A stretch of 64,000 bases of DNA from Ganoderma boninense. Its lineage: Eukaryota; Basidiomycota; Agaricomycetes; Polyporales; Polyporaceae. Shown piece after piece: positions 10,689-26,237 of the stretch; the stretch's first letter is position 1, and the number at the start of each line of letters is the position of its first letter. Below the pieces are notes generated by a model that did no database searches, was not told the origin of the DNA, and saw only the letters and a program-made list of their open reading frames with translations. The translations under genes and the position numbers were made by a program. Location: assembly GCA_002900995.3 (NCBI GenBank), contig CM035304.1, positions 6,154,134-6,218,133 of the forward strand, in the 5' to 3' direction.

Positions 10689-11453
10689 TCAGCGTCCCCC
10701 GCTCGACTTGAAACAAATTGAAGAATATGCACACTCAGCACTGGTGAATAACGTCTGTGCGTTGACGTCCACCAGCCTCGCTGTCTTCGCGTCCGTAAGG
10801 GCGACACCTAGCTTGACTACTGTCTCCGCAGGTCCTGCGGCCCGGGCCCTCTGATGGCGCGCGGACACTGTAGAGGTGCGCGCCACGTTAATGGTCAGTT
10901 TTGTTTTGCGACGCCGTGAAAGAGGATGAGGGACAGACGCGTGGGCAGCTGCTCGCCAGACGCGACCGCCGCTTCAGAGGTGAAGCTTGTGTTCAGATGT
11001 GCGACTGCGTAGGTCGCGCCGATGGGCCCGCGGCTGAATCTGTAGGATGGCACTGCGGGTCAGAGCGCAGTCTTCTCTGCAGAGCCGGAGGTGAAGGTTC
11101 TCACACCTGGACGACGGGGATGAGTGGCAACTCCGACGCACGACATATGCAGAGACTTACTAAGGACAACGGCCCGCCCGGGGAGTGGCACAGGACATGC
11201 GAGTTTGGGGACCGCCAGGCGCGCGCGGTGAGGTAAGGCTCGATGAGTCGCCCGGACCACAGAATGTCGATGAACTCGGACTGGCGCTGCGACACTGTGC
11301 TGAAGAACACATGAACATCAGCCGTGTGCCACTTCCTCGGTCCTGAAAGAGAGACAGGGCGTACTGCGATGAGGCGGACGCGGTTGGTGCGAATATCGGA
11401 AGCAGCTGCAGGAGACAACACAGGCTGATGAGAAGAGACACAACGAAGTTCAT
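10689..11453 (-). CDS. X1: small secreted protein of an unrecognised family, copy 1
   Basis: ATG at 11453 starts a clear signal peptide (MNFVVSLLISLCCLLQLLPI, then FAPTASASS). A 65-nt GTACGC...CAG intron (11364-11300) leads to SQRQSEFIDILWSGRLIEPY and SPNSHVLCHSPGG. Two further blocks follow downstream: GATYAVAHLNTSFTSEAA with SGEQLPTR (about 11030-10935) and VSARHQRARAAG with ALTDAKTARLVDV and LFTSAEC (10868-10735), separated by probable introns (GTAAGTC donor near 11160). The same blocks in the same order occur in the broken copy X2 at 26.1-28.4 kb, which is the main support that this is a gene. The phase of the second intron does not resolve cleanly, so exon joins are provisional. I do not recognise the family; an extracellular role is inferred from the signal peptide. 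Confidence 0.5.
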
Positions 11454-12309
11454 GACGATACCAGTGGCGTACTGCGCCTTAGTTGGACTGAAAAGGTTTG
11501 AGCCAGAGAGCATATCAGCAGAGGGTGGTGGTAGGTCATACCGTCTCCATTTACGCGCCAAGAAGCGTAACCGTCTCTTTGTCCCGCGTCAGCTCAGAAC
11601 TTGATAGGTTGATGATGGTAGCGTCGTAAAATCGTGGCCAACAGTTCAAGTTGGTCGGCCCAGGCCCCGCCACTGGACACCCGGGTACTTCGGGCATTGA
11701 AGTAACCGGTTGCTCCAGATCTCTTGTTGAGTACTGTGGTAGTACTCACTTCAAATCGTCAACGTTGACAATGAGGAAGGCAGAAAACGAGGGAGAGGGA
11801 CGGGCCACTGTGCGCTGTGGCGGACGAGATAAGGGCTGTTGTGACGCTGACGGGGACCATGTGACATTTGTGACACAGCCAAGCGAGCGTGACAATATGT
11901 TCGCTGCAACTTGCACCCGCAACTGGTGCTCAGCTCAACCTCGTCCACGTTCTGGTCTGTTCTCCGCACTCCACCCGTTCTATGGTCAGCATACTCCTCC
12001 GCCAGGGGAGCTGAAGGCATCGCATCGCAGGGCTGAGGAGTGTCGGACAGCCGGGCCACGAGTCAACCCCCGAGACTCCCAGACAACGTACGCTGCCATG
12101 CTCTTCTGGGTTCGTTGACAGTTTGGCTCGTATAGGCACGAGCGGTCCAAGTACAACTGAAGGCTCCACTCGAACTGGGGGATGCGTTTACGTGTCGGGA
12201 ATGGCGTCCTCACTCTTTGACCACCGTACGTTTTCTGTTTCCTCCTTGATTTCCCGTCGTCAAACCGTTCTCTCTGGTTCAAATTGTCAAAGTCTCTTCG
12301 TTGTCTTAC

Positions 12310-13725
12310 AGATCCCGGGGCCACGAGCTCCAAGATACTCGCTACAACTGCGCTCACGTAGAGCTCGGTGGCGCGCGCGACGAAGCTCGCGGCTGCGAGG
12401 GAAACAAGCTAAGGAGGGCTGCTCGGTGTGAGGTCTTGGAATGTCATGGTGCGGGTTTTTGAATATCCCCATGCCATTTTCGCTCGTCGCAGCTCAACTG
12501 CCCAATGCCCTTCTCGATCGATGGCCAGCGGTCTTTCTACCACGGCTACTGGGGTACCACCACCACCACATCCTTCGACTGTCCGCATTGAATATACCAC
12601 CCTCTGACCCCTGACCTCCCGGCATTCACCTCTCCTTTGGTCATCTCCCCGACCACACACTTGATATGAGGGTCAATACTGTGTGTGGTTTAACCTCAGG
12701 ACTGATATGTCGGTGTCGCGACACTCGCCGCGAAAGAGTTACCCGCGTCAACGTCTGGGTGCAAGGCCCTACTCGAAGACAGAAGGTACCTCCCTATGCT
12801 CCGTGTTGCCTTCGTGTACGGTCGCTCATCCTCATCTTGGCTCCCAACATGGGCTTTCTCCTCGCTCGCCCAGCTCCTGGCGGACCTCTTCGATGACCTC
12901 TGCATCGCAAACACCGTCCTTATGCTCATGCATGAGCACCCCTCCTTGATCTTCATTATCTAGGGACTTCAGGACGCCTTTTGTTTCGCCAGTACTATCC
13001 GAAAATGCACTTCGGGAGCTGAACCGCGTACATTCCTCTGGTCCAACCAGCCTCATCGCTGCGTCGAAGGCCGTTTTACGCTGTCGATGCTCTCTAGACA
13101 CTATCCCACTTGGGCGGTTCGACCTCGGCGCAGACAGCAGATCGCGGGCCTCAATAGACCTCCCTTGCTACATCGTTCATGTCCGCCCCCATCGCGTCCT
13201 CACCGCTGCCCCGGCTCCCGAATCCCTTTCGTACTAAGTACGTGCACGGCCCCGCCTCATCATTACTATGCGAGTCCCTATTTACGAGGGCGTGCGGCGC
13301 ACGAGCATCGCGCTAGCTTGGGGGGAAGCGCAGAGGCCGTCTTGTCTAGATAACAGAGCACACAGACTACAGGTAGCCATGATTGATGCTCGGCTGCCTG
13401 TTCACGGACGTGGGCGCGATGTGCGCCCTGGACACGACGGGGGAAGCACGCCGCGGCAGACCTCGAGTTCGAAGGTCAGTGCGAGGGCGAGCAGTGTGAG
13501 TCAGGCTCAGGCTCAGACTCGCGAGCGCTAAATTCAGAGACTATCCGTCCGCCGCGGGCTCTGCCCTATGTATATAGGCCTTGAGCTTTCGTTCGCGACT
13601 CGGCCTTGGATCGGATAGGCTGGGGCGATGTTGATTTCGCATGCATCGCTCCTGACTTGGGTTCGTGCGGACGCGCTGCTCTGGGACTCCGACTCGTCCT
13701 GCGAATCGAAAGCTACACTTTTCTT
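12310..13725 (+). repeat. Repeat unit A (diverged, also at B and C)
   Basis: Segments here match the units at 19.66-21.2 kb (inverted) and 22.4-24.1 kb: around 12420 (GGGCTGCTCGGTGTGAGGTC), 12450-12520, 12720-12760 (AGAGTTACCCGCGTCAACG), 12835-12860 (GGCTCCCAACATGGGC) and 13605-13715 (TTGGATCGGATAGG then GCGGACGCGCTGCTCTGGGA). No single long reading frame is conserved across the three copies on either strand, so the unit is probably a decayed gene or element. Coordinates are approximate. Confidence 0.5.
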
Positions 13726-14576
13726 GTGGCATGGATAGTCATGGTCACCTTGGGCCGCTGGCCGCCAAGAACGCATCCTCCTGGACGAATCGAAATTCCT
13801 CCCTCCCTCTGGGCAGCGGCCGGGGGACCCGTTTGCCCATTCGCCCATTCGCTCTTTCGCCCGCCCTCGCCGTCACCCTCTAGCCTGAAGCTCTCTATTT
13901 GTCTTCATCTAGCTCGCGTGCGTCACCATGGTGGTAGTCTCTCAGGATGCAACGACGAATGTACGTCGTGTGCGAGCCATCGCAGAGAAAGTCGACCGAT
14001 CCAAGGCAATTATCCGTCTATCTCGTCGAATACCCGAAGCCGCCCGCGACTTTCCACTGCTGAACTTGGCGCACTGCTTGTATGGAGGACTCGGAGCCCA
14101 CGGAGAGAAATTGCATACAAAAATGGCACGGCCATGATTATGAGTGCGAACACCCATCTTAGATGTGCCTTTCGCATCGCCAAGCACGACGTGGGTTGCT
14201 ATTTCGGCTGAGGAGAGCACAAACGTCGTAGGAATTCAGCCTATTCGAGGTGAGGCAGCGGTTGCATGTCTCCGGGTGCCTGAGATGGAAGTCGATGGTA
14301 GCATCGATGGAATGGGATTCATAAAACTTCAGGCCTTGTTTCTCCATGTTGGTAGACGTATCTCTTGTTCCTTGTTAGCTGCTATGAAGCAGCAAGCCCT
14401 GCACGTTGACCGCGTGTAGCCGATCATCCGGCTTCCTCCCTAGAGGAGGTTCGAAATCTTCTGATAAAGCTGATGCAGCGCCTTAAGTAACAGATATACT
14501 GCCCCGCTCTGCCCCCCCCGGCCTGAGCTCGCTTCCTCCATTTGGAATTCCCCGCACTACCTGCCACGGCCATATC

Positions 14577-15932
14577 ATGCTCTCCTCGAAGCTCACCGGA
14601 GTCGCCCTGTTCTCCCTCGCTCAGTGCGCGCGAGCGCTCCAACTCCAGGTTCCCGTGGACTGGCAGATCTCAACCACAGTCAACATCTCTTGGACGAACA
14701 CCCAGACCGACCCGGCGTTCACTCTGCAGTTGGTCAACCTCGCAAGCCAGGTCTCCTACAGCGTCTCGAACGTCCTCGACCCGGCCGAGGACTTCGCCTC
14801 CTTCACGCTCCGAGTCGTCCCCGAAGGGGTCTACAATCTGCGCGCAGTCAGCGTCACGAACACTGTCGAAGTTTTCAACGAGACACCCACGTTCAGCGTC
14901 CGCACACCTCCTCCTCCCCAGGCTTCCACGACCGAGGTTCATAGCGATTCTACTATATCCAGCGGATCTCAGCTTGAAACCTCCATTAGTTCCTCTCGAA
15001 CTTCAACAACTCAAGCTCCAACTCCGACAACCCCGGCCCATACTCCAACGACGGCTCCAAATGATTCCGCGACCTCCGAGTCGACCTCCCTCCTCGGCTA
15101 TTCGAGCATTTCCATACCACCACACACCGCGACCGCCATGTCCGCCCCGGCGCGAACTCCGCATCTCAGTACCGCTGCAATCGTGGGCATGGTGGTGGGA
15201 GTGGGGGCCGTTGCATTGCTCCTGGCCTTGGCGTTGTCCTCTCTTCTCAAACAATGGCATCGTCTTCGGACCGCAGCCCCACGCTCAGCTCTTGACCCTC
15301 CGAGAGGTTCGTCACATTTCCTGATGCCTTGGGATGTGGCCGTAATTAATCCGACTCGTCTCGTGTCCTGGCCATGTGCATGTGCATGTTCTCGCCGTAC
15401 TTAGGTGTGGCAGCATCGCGCACCTCGTACTATTCGCGCATCGTATTAGCAGACATTCAAGAGGATCAGAGCGACGAGGAGCCCAAAACGCATGCAAATA
15501 GTACGTGGATCAGTCGTTGCGTACCCCAGCCCACGGCGCTCAGATCTTCTTCGGACAGGTGCTTTGACAGTCGCGGTGTTCCCCCTTGATCATAGTGTGC
15601 AAACCAATTCTGGGCCCCTCCCTCCCTCACATTCACGTGGACGGAGGGTCAGTGGGGGAGCTACGACCAAGACCCGGCTTCCGGGATGGACTCGTGTGAG
15701 GGACGGCAACCGCGAGGGAACATCCACGCACCCTGCAGCGCATTCCAAGGTACAGGCCTCCGAGTCCTTTGTTCATATCGTCGAGCGTCGGAGGGAGACG
15801 TACGAGGAAACGGACGGAAGGACGGGGTCGGATGGAGGGAGACATGGAGACATGGGCGACCCCGATGCCGCGTCGGACTCTGAGGGCTCAACGCTGCCGC
15901 CGCCGTATTCATCGCACCTGGGAGAGATATAG
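14577..15932 (+). CDS. PY-2: Kre9/Knh1-like ectodomain, one membrane helix, C-terminal PPPY motif
   Basis: Close paralogue of PY-1. Exon 1 (14577-15306): signal peptide starting MLSSKLTGVALFSLAQCARA, the same beta domain (LQVPVDWQISTTVNISW ... EGVYNLRAVSVTNT), Ser/Thr stalk, and one helix (AAIVGMVVGVGAVALLLALA) followed by KQWHRLR. Introns 15307-15404 and 15501-15558 are at the same positions and phase (1,1) as in PY-1, including the conserved AATA|GTACGTGGATC donor context. Exon 3 (15559-15932) ends SDSEGSTLPPPYSSHLGEI; the GGVRL box is degenerate here (TDGRTGSDGGRHG). Predicted type I plasma-membrane protein with a WW-binding cytosolic end; sensor or turnover role inferred. It lies 1.4 kb left of enolase 3' end. 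Confidence 0.8.
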
Positions 15933-16707
15933 GATATGGTGTGCTATTGGTTATTGGACCGGGTTCCTCGTCGATCTACCGGAGTGAAGGCACGAACCTT
16001 CAAGGAGCTCGTTTCCGTAGTAGGAAGGCCCGGACTCGGCGCCGGCTCAGATCTGAACGTGATGTCTCGAGGTCGCTGACAGTACTAGTGGGAGTATCGT
16101 AAAACCGTTGCTGGTCGCGCATCCTGTATCCTGACTCCGCGACTTGGTCCGAAACCGTTCTGCCTAGCGCTCAGTACATTCCATAACTTCGGGCAGCGCG
16201 CCGCCCGGTTGCGCGATCTTATTACCGTTCAAGGTACATTCTGCGGTACTGTCAGCTTCAAGATAGCAACTTGGTAACGAAAGAAGTAGACATTCGAGAA
16301 CAAACAACACATTGTTTTACGGGATTGCGATGCCTGGAGTTGTGGTCGAAGTGGTTGTCGACGACGGCTGTCCCGGACACTCGGTCATGCACCTGACACA
16401 CAGCACGCATACGCAGATTATGTGGTCTTATAGTCTATACAGGTGCTGAATCAATATCGATCGATGATCTTCCTCTTCCTCCTCACGCATCACGCAAGCA
16501 GCGAATAAAGTACAAGGTAAGTAAGTGGTTATTGTTGCACAACAATACAGCTTCCGTGAGCGTGAAGTTGAATGGATACAGTCCGACTAGTTCTACTTCT
16601 AAATCAACATTAGCGTGGGGATGACTTCTCGACGAGCATACCGTACACGTCCCCTTGGTCCTTCCGTCCGTCCTCAACGCGAATCATTGGCCAATCCACT
16701 TCTACTT
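15933..16707. other. Intergenic between convergent genes, no gene seen
   Basis: Short unrelated frames only. It separates PY-2 (plus) from enolase (minus) and should contain both 3' ends. Confidence 0.5.
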
Positions 16708-19237
<2,530 letters not shown>

Positions 19238-19290
19238 GACGATGGTAGGAGAGAGAGAACGGGATAGGATGGGGGGAGGATGGTCTCGAG
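19238..19290 (-). promoter_or_regulatory. Pyrimidine-rich 5' leader of enolase
   Basis: Just upstream of the ATG, the coding strand is almost all C and T (CTCCCCCCATCCTATCCCG then TTCTCTCTCTCCTACC). Such CT-rich stretches are a known feature at transcription starts of strongly expressed filamentous-fungal genes. Confidence 0.5.
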
Positions 19291-19659
19291 TCGCGTCCCA
19301 GCGCGTTCTTCAACGATTCAATGATGTCAAGTTCCCACGCTGACGAGGGCGCCTATCCATGTTCCAGTATATGCCTCAAAACTTTTTTTAGCCTGGTCGC
19401 GGACGACGCCTACGTCATCTCGCGCGTTGAGAACACGTCAACGGTCCAGTCGCAGGACCTCGTCCATGGGCGGGGCTTCTGGTTTGCTTCCGTGGAGGAC
19501 AGGAGGCGTTAGACCAATCAGACGACCCAGGCCGTGCGGATGCAGATGCAGGGAAGAATCATGGGCTCTCGGGCTCTAGACTGCAGTCTACAGACTACAG
19601 CGACGGCGACGGGGCCGACGACGGTCGAGCGGTCGAAACGGCACCGCGGCAATTCGGCT

Positions 19660-21200
19660 TGTCAAGGCGCGTCGGCGGCGGCGTAAGTATGTCAGACTCA
19701 GAGCAGCTCGTCCACATGCGTCGAAGGAGAGAAGTGCTGGAAGATCAAGATCGATGCCGCCCGAGCAAATCCGATCCAGCTGCAGGCCGGGGCCCAAGTC
19801 GCGAATCCAGCAGGAACACTCCTGAGTCTACAGCGCGGCCAGACCCCAGCAGTGGACGGACATACATCCACTCTCGCGCGCATAGATCCGAATGAGAGTT
19901 TCCTCAGGCCGCTCGCGCTCCAGCCCGCAATTCCTCCGACCTCCCCGTCTTCTCTTGTGCCCTGGACAGTCAGTTGCGCACTCGCTGCGGGCCTTGCTGC
20001 ATGCCTCGCGCGGCATAGCGCGAGCCATATTTAGTGTCCACTACAGTACCTGCCTTCTATGCGGTCTTCGCCCTCGAGGAGAGACAAGCTCCAGCCTCCA
20101 GGGCATGCGCGCGGGTCACCGGGTTGCGGGACGCCTGGAGTCGTACGCGCGATCTTCGCGGGGAGGAACGGGCTCCGGGCCGTGCTCCCGAGTACCGAGC
20201 TCTGTGCGCATATGACGATCACGATGCGCATGCTGGAGCGGAGCTCGGTGGTCTACAAAAGCCTCGCCCATCTGCGACCTGTGGAGGAGGTCGAAACCGT
20301 CGACGTGGGGCAGCGCCTGGAGAGCGCTCGCAGTGTATAGAAGACGTGCCGAAGTGATTCAGTTCTAGGGTGCCATCCAGAGCGAGCCCCGAGGATAACG
20401 ACGGTCCGCGCGCAGCGCTCGTAGATGAGTGGAAGAATGGCCGTGGTGATGTTGAGTCTTGACGACGCGGAAGAACTTGAGGTTCGTCCCTAGCCCTTGC
20501 TGGGAGCCCAGACGAGTGTCGGCGACCGACCGCGCATACAGGCAGGGTACGGCATCAGGAATTGGCTCTCCCTCTTCGAGCAGGTTTTCGAGGACGTAGC
20601 TGGCGTGATGCGTCCATGTATGCGACGTACTCTCTAATCCACGATGTCGAGCGAGGAGACGTGAGAGTGTATGTCGTCTGGGAGGAAGACCGGACGAAGC
20701 TCTCCGCATCGCATGTCCTCGCGCAGGACGATGCAGTCACGGGTGGCCAGGACTGAGGCTATGAGACGCTTGCAAAAGCAGAATGAGGAGGAGCCTAGAC
20801 ATGGGCAAGAGACGCGAATGGGCTTCTGTCCGGGACAGTTTTGGCGGCGAATATCGCGAGATCCACATACCAGTCGTATACCCATGCCTTCCGTTCGGAA
20901 GTACCGTGGCCAGAGGATACGGGAAATTGGAGGACTGTACTCGGGTCTCCCATTGCAGAGGAATCGAGACTCCATGGAGAAGGGCATTGGGTGGGGCAGG
21001 TGCGACGAGCGAGGAGCCAAGAACGCGCACACCGTGACATTCCGGGACCTCATGCATCATACCGAGCAGCCCTTCCCCGCCTGCTGTATCCCTCCCCAGT
21101 GCCGACTCCCTGCGCGCACAGGTCGCGCTGGCGAGTGCATTCCACGCGAGCGGCCGTAGCGAGCATATTGGAGCGGCTGGAGGAATACGACCCCGCGACC
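19660..21200 (-). repeat. Repeat unit B (inverted copy of A and C)
   Basis: Read on the minus strand this segment follows unit C and A in order: GGGCTGCTCGGTATGATG near 21060, the CCCAATGCCCTTCTCCATGGAG segment near 20980, CAGAAGCCCATTCGCGTCTC near 20820, CTGGGCTCCCAGCAAGG near 20510, and a 3' segment with DRICSGGIDLDL (about 19790-19690) that matches DRIGWGDVDFA in A and DRICSGDIHLVL in C. Frames are interrupted throughout. Probably a decayed gene or element that was duplicated and inverted. Confidence 0.5.
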
Positions 21201-22399
21201 GGCATGACGACGACGCAGCCTTGAAGATTCAGACCAGAAAACACTATGACGGTGGAGTGTCAGAGAACCAAGCTGATACATGGACATGTATGCGTGCAGA
21301 GAGAACGTACGACGGCCCACGTGGAGACGCAATTCCCGACACTAGCACGCGTACGCACACCCGCCGTTGGGTCGACCTTGATCATGAAGCTTTGAAGCTG
21401 TACCTCGTACCTATCCGTTGAAATTGTACCACTCGTACCCATCCGCCCCCTCCCCGTACCTCTCCACCCTTTCGATATCGGACGAGGACGGCATTGTATG
21501 TTCGCCGGATTCTGGAAGGCGTCCTGGTATCCGGGGGTTGGTCGACTCCTGGCTCCGCTGTGCGGCACCGCAAGTCTGCGATTGCGATGTCGTGTGCGGA
21601 GAGACTAGGCTGACCATAGAAAGAGCATAAGGCCACGGGTAAGAATGAGCACAGTACGGTAGCCAGGCGAGAACATAGAAGGAGAAGCCAAGCAGTGCGA
21701 GGCTCACGAGCCGAGCCTACCCAACTGGTCGCGACTCGCACGGAAACCATTCGTCACTGAGCATGTCACGTATCTGTCACAGTCACTCCTGCAAGTCACT
21801 CCCTCGAGCGTCTGTCCAGCCTTGTCGTTCGTCGAGTCTCGACAATCGTGTGCAGGGCTCTCAGTTCTCCCTGCTCCCCCTTCTTTTCTCACATGCCTCT
21901 AGTCTCATACGCTTTCTGGTCATACCAGGCTGGAGCTGTATCGCACCGCGGAGCCAAGAGTCAGCAACCCCCAGAAGCCAAGACATTTTCCGGACAACGT
22001 ACAGCACTCGTTGTCGTCCTTGTCCGATGTCGTTGATGGGCAGGCCCGGATGGGCATGAGCGGGAACGACTAAGGGAGGTGTGTAAACACGTCGAGAACT
22101 CCATCTTCATTTGGGCCACGGTATGTCTGTATCAGCATATCTCATTTTTTCCTCTCTGAAATCCCATTCGCAAGCTGTTCTCTCTGGTGACCGTGTGTGC
22201 CAGCGCAGAATCTCCTTATTCACAACGCCAATGACCAAGTCTCGCCACAGTGCCGTATCTTGTCTATATACCGGGTGCTGGCGAGATATGGGTTCCTCGT
22301 CCCTCTTGAGCTAGCTGCTCGCGAATAACTACGCCCAGTGAGCTGATCTCTTCGTTGTACCCCCTCCCCACTCCCTCTCTTTCTGCCCGAGTCGAAGCA

Positions 22400-24080
22400 A
22401 GCACTCGCGGGCCTGCGCGTGAGCCACGTCCTCCTCCAGCATGCGCTCTCCCCCTTCCCCCTGCGTGCACACGCGCGCACCCTCGTCCGCGCTCTCTGCA
22501 CTCTGATGGGTCGACGTGCAGCCGTTCGTGCAGGACGGCGCCTGGGCGCGCTGGAGTTTACAACTGGGGAGGGAAATGGGCTCGGGCGTGAGGTCCTGGA
22601 GTGACATGGTGCGCGTTCTTGATCCTTCCATCCTCAATGTCACCTTCGCTCGCAGCGCCACCACCGAATGCCCTTCTCTGTGGAGGAGCGGCGACTTTCT
22701 CGCCCGCTGTTATCCCATTTCGAACAGGGCGTCGTCTTCCCTTCATGCTCCTGTGTCCACCTCCTCCTCTGGGTCTCCCCACCAACGCACACTCGATACC
22801 TGCGCCGTTGCTATGTGTACTCCCCAACGGAAGTTAGCCTTCCAACTGGTACGTCGGCATCGCGATCTTTTGCCGTCAAAGAGCTACCCGCGACAGACAC
22901 TCATTCGCCTCTCCTGCCCCTTTCCAGGTATCTCATCCTGCTTTGGCAGACATCTCGTATCTTCAATCCTGGCCCACTGTGTCTGCGTTATCCTGTACGA
23001 CGGCACACGAGATAGACAACTTTCGTCCGGTCTTTCTCACATATGCCGGCCACGTCCATCTCTCGCGCTCGACATCGAGGCCTTGGCTCGCATACATAGA
23101 CGTTGTTGTCTATATGGCCATCTACGTCTCCCCCTGCCTGTCTGCTCCGTTGCCGAATCTCATTTGGGCTCCCCGCATGGGCTACAGCTGCGCCCGCTCA
23201 GTCGCGGACGAGCCTCTCCCGCGTCGGCAACGGCAACGGCATCCTTCCCGGCATGCGCGAGCGCCGCGCGCGGACGGTCGTTCGTTATCCTCGCGCCTCG
23301 CTCTGCATGACACCCTAGGAACTTCGGCACGCCTTCTCCATCCTGCTATCCCGGGCCCTGCTACTCCTCCCGCGCGCTAGACCTCGCACACTTCTCTCAG
23401 CTGGCCGGCCTCGACGCTGCCTCGCCCTTTGACATTGAACAACGCGAGGGACGGGGATCTCTCTTTCCCTGCCTCTGCAGCGATGTCGCGAGGCCTGCCT
23501 ACGTCATGGAGTTCCGCCACTTCAGCAGCACGCGCGTCCTCGTCTCCGCCCTGGCCACCTTGCGTATGCGTACGGAGCGTACACACATCCTGCGCCTAGT
23601 GTCGCTACGCACGTCTGCAAGCGACGCGCAACCCCGGCTATCAGCGCGCGTACACTCAATCAGCAGCGAGAGGCACACAGAAGGCAGTGAGCAGCCGCAA
23701 TGGCTCGCGCTCCGTGTTGCGAACGCCTGCAGCATGTACGCGATGGTCCGAGGCAAGCCGAGCGGAGAGTCGGAAGCTCGCTGCGCGGTTCGGTCGAACG
23801 TGAGTGGTGGGGTTCGGGTTTCGGATTCGTGAGCACTGCAGTGGGAAGTGAGAGCCCTGTCTGTCTCTCTTTGCGTTGCATTGCTTTGCTGGGTCGGTGG
23901 GTGTGCCCGCTGCACTCGACGGGGTCGCTGTTTAGGTTCATGACTTGGGGCTTGGGACTTGGGACTTGGATAGGATCTGCTCAGGAGACATCCATCTTGT
24001 GTTGCTTCATGTTCCTCGACGGACTCGTGTGGACGCGCCGCTCTTGCATCTCTACTCGTCGATTCCGGACAGGAGACTAC
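22400..24080 (+). repeat. Repeat unit C (direct copy of A)
   Basis: Shares with A and B: GTGAGGTCCTGGAGTGACATGG (22588-), the CCGAATGCCCTTCTCTGTGGAG segment near 22665, AGAGCTACCCGCGACAGACACTC near 22880, TTGGGCTCCCCGCATGGGCT near 23165, the CGCGCGGACGGTCGTT segment near 23265 (matching B near 20395), and the TTGGATAGGATCTGCTCAGG segment near 23965. The most conserved peptide between B and C is QTLIRLSCPFPGISSCF versus QKPIRVSCPCLGSSSFCF. No intact product can be read. Confidence 0.5.
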
Positions 24081-24309
24081 CAACTGTCCTTGAGGTCCTT
24101 ATGTCGGGCGGGAGGAGCCATATCATGCGACACGCCGTTGAAGACGCGTCCTCCTTGGCACTGACAAGCTGGGTTGTCCCCGTCCAGCAGCTTTCTGGGG
24201 CCGAGTCCGCCGACTCGCTCTCGCCCCTGTAGCCTGGAGTCTTCTGCCTCTTTCCGCCCTGCCTGCGTCTGGTCTCTCAGGATGCAACGAGGACAGCGCA
24301 ACAGGCGAT

Positions 24310-26100
24310 TCAGAGTCAGTCATTGGGGAGAACATCGTCGCATACAGTGATCGCTCAACCTCGTGAGGTCGAGGCGCGGTACCTTGGCTGCTCCGAGGAC
24401 TCGCAGCGCCGGAGAGAAATGAGTCCAAGAGAGGGCGACACGCTGTAGGTGACCGTCCTGAGCAATACCAAATACTCGTGTTTAGGCAGTCTTGCGACGT
24501 CGCCCGACGCCCGATGCGCCCTGGCGGCGAGTCGTGTTCCTTAGTTCTGCAGGACTTGGCTTGGAGAGGTTTGGTGCTGACCATCCGTTTCGCGCTGTAA
24601 ACGTTTTAGGAGATGGAAATGGGTGACAGGGCGGTCGCCGCCTGGACCTCGAAGGTCGACCGCCCTATCCCTTCCGCGCATACAGCTTTGCGAGTCCGCG
24701 TCCTTAACGCAAATATTGCGGTGTCGTGCGGACGCGCGGGCGGGCGTCACGTCCGAGCGGTGTCTTGGGCTCGACGGTGGGGGCGCAGAGCTCGATAGGG
24801 CTCGCGTGATGAATGCGATGGCCCTCCATCTTGACACGATACGTCCCCCTGAACTTGCACTCAGAATGTTGGATTCTGCATTCCGAGGAGCAGAAGGGTG
24901 TTCGGGGGACCCGCCCTAGGAGGCGTGCAGACAGGTCGCTGTGCTCGCACCTCAGGAGGAAGATACCACTGGGACGGTGGCGATAGGTCGCACCGAGTTA
25001 TCATTGCAGGCTGTGCGGGCGAGCAGTCAGCCTGAGGGATAGTGGGAATAGGTGTGTAAGGAGGCGGAGGTGGCGAAGTCGCCGAGAGACTTCCCCCCGG
25101 ATGATCACGTAGTAGATGTTCGTGGCATCGGAGAAGCTGTTGGGGGATGGTGCGAGCCGCGATGCAAGCTATCCAGACTTCCTCTCCGGGTTGCAGGCGA
25201 AATGACGTTTCGGGGGGGTGGTGGGATCCGAGAGGTAGACGGCCAGGGATACGAGGTGGACATGCTTCCACGCGAGGAGGCTTTGGTCCGGTATGCATCG
25301 AATGATGATCAGGGTATGCTGATATCGAAGACACCTAGGAGGGAGTACGTGCGCTCTTCCACATCTTCGTACCGTCTGGCGTCCAACGGCGCGCGCGAGA
25401 GTGTCTGTACGACACTGAACCTGTACATTGCCAGTTGGCCTCACAGCCATATGGTCGTGATGATGCGTACCAATCTGCGAAGCGAATGCTTGGCTCTGAT
25501 AAGCTTCCCGTCCTTGGAGGTGAATATCAGGGACGGCGGTGCAGACTGGGTGTATCTGATGTTCAATGTAGAGACCACGGACAGCCTTAGTCTCACGCAT
25601 ATTCACCTGTCCAGCGGAATGGCGTCAGCTTGTATCACAACGTGGTGGCCACCGGGCGTTCTGAAGTGATAGATGAACAGGCTTGGACTTCGTCGTGTAA
25701 CATGGCGCTTCAGGATGCTTTTATCGCTTTCCACGATGGTGACCGACTTCGGCGAAGACAGATGCTTGCGAAACCCTGAGTTTACTGGGCAGCCCGGAAC
25801 GTGGGCAAATCACGGGAAGGACTTGGGTCATGTACATGGTTGTTCTGTTCGCAACGAACATCACGATACCGTATATTCCCTGCAGAACGGGCTGTATGCC
25901 GAGGAAACTGATTCTTTTCCCTTATGCCGATGTCACTGCGACGAGAGCACATGTTATTTCGAACTGCAGCAAGTGTCGGAGAGCTCGAAGCGAGGGCTGA
26001 ATACCGATGTCTGTACGACGATTCTGGTCGAGTTGGGTAATTTATTGATCCAGCTGCCCTGGTGATCGAGTTGTTCAGGCTGCATATTACCAGCTTATAT
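24310..26100. other. Region without a supported gene
   Basis: Both strands carry moderately long open frames around 24861-25669 (minus, with a PPPPPYTP string; plus, ending WWPPGVLK), but they overlap and neither shows a recognisable domain, signal peptide or convincing splice pattern. I cannot choose between them. Confidence 0.3.
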
Positions 26101-26237
26101 ACAAGCTCGGCCATCTTTTGCGACATGTCAGCCTGTGCTGCTCGACTCGGAACTCGGAGAGAACACTTACACTCTGCGCTTGTGAACAACACTGGAGACT
26201 TCATGTCTACCTGTTTTGCGATCTTGGTATCTGTGAC

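Noticed and set aside
24861..25334. Minus-strand frame with PPPPPYTP as an extra PY-family gene
   Set aside because: No helix, no GGVRL box, motif not C-terminal, and a competing plus-strand frame overlaps it.
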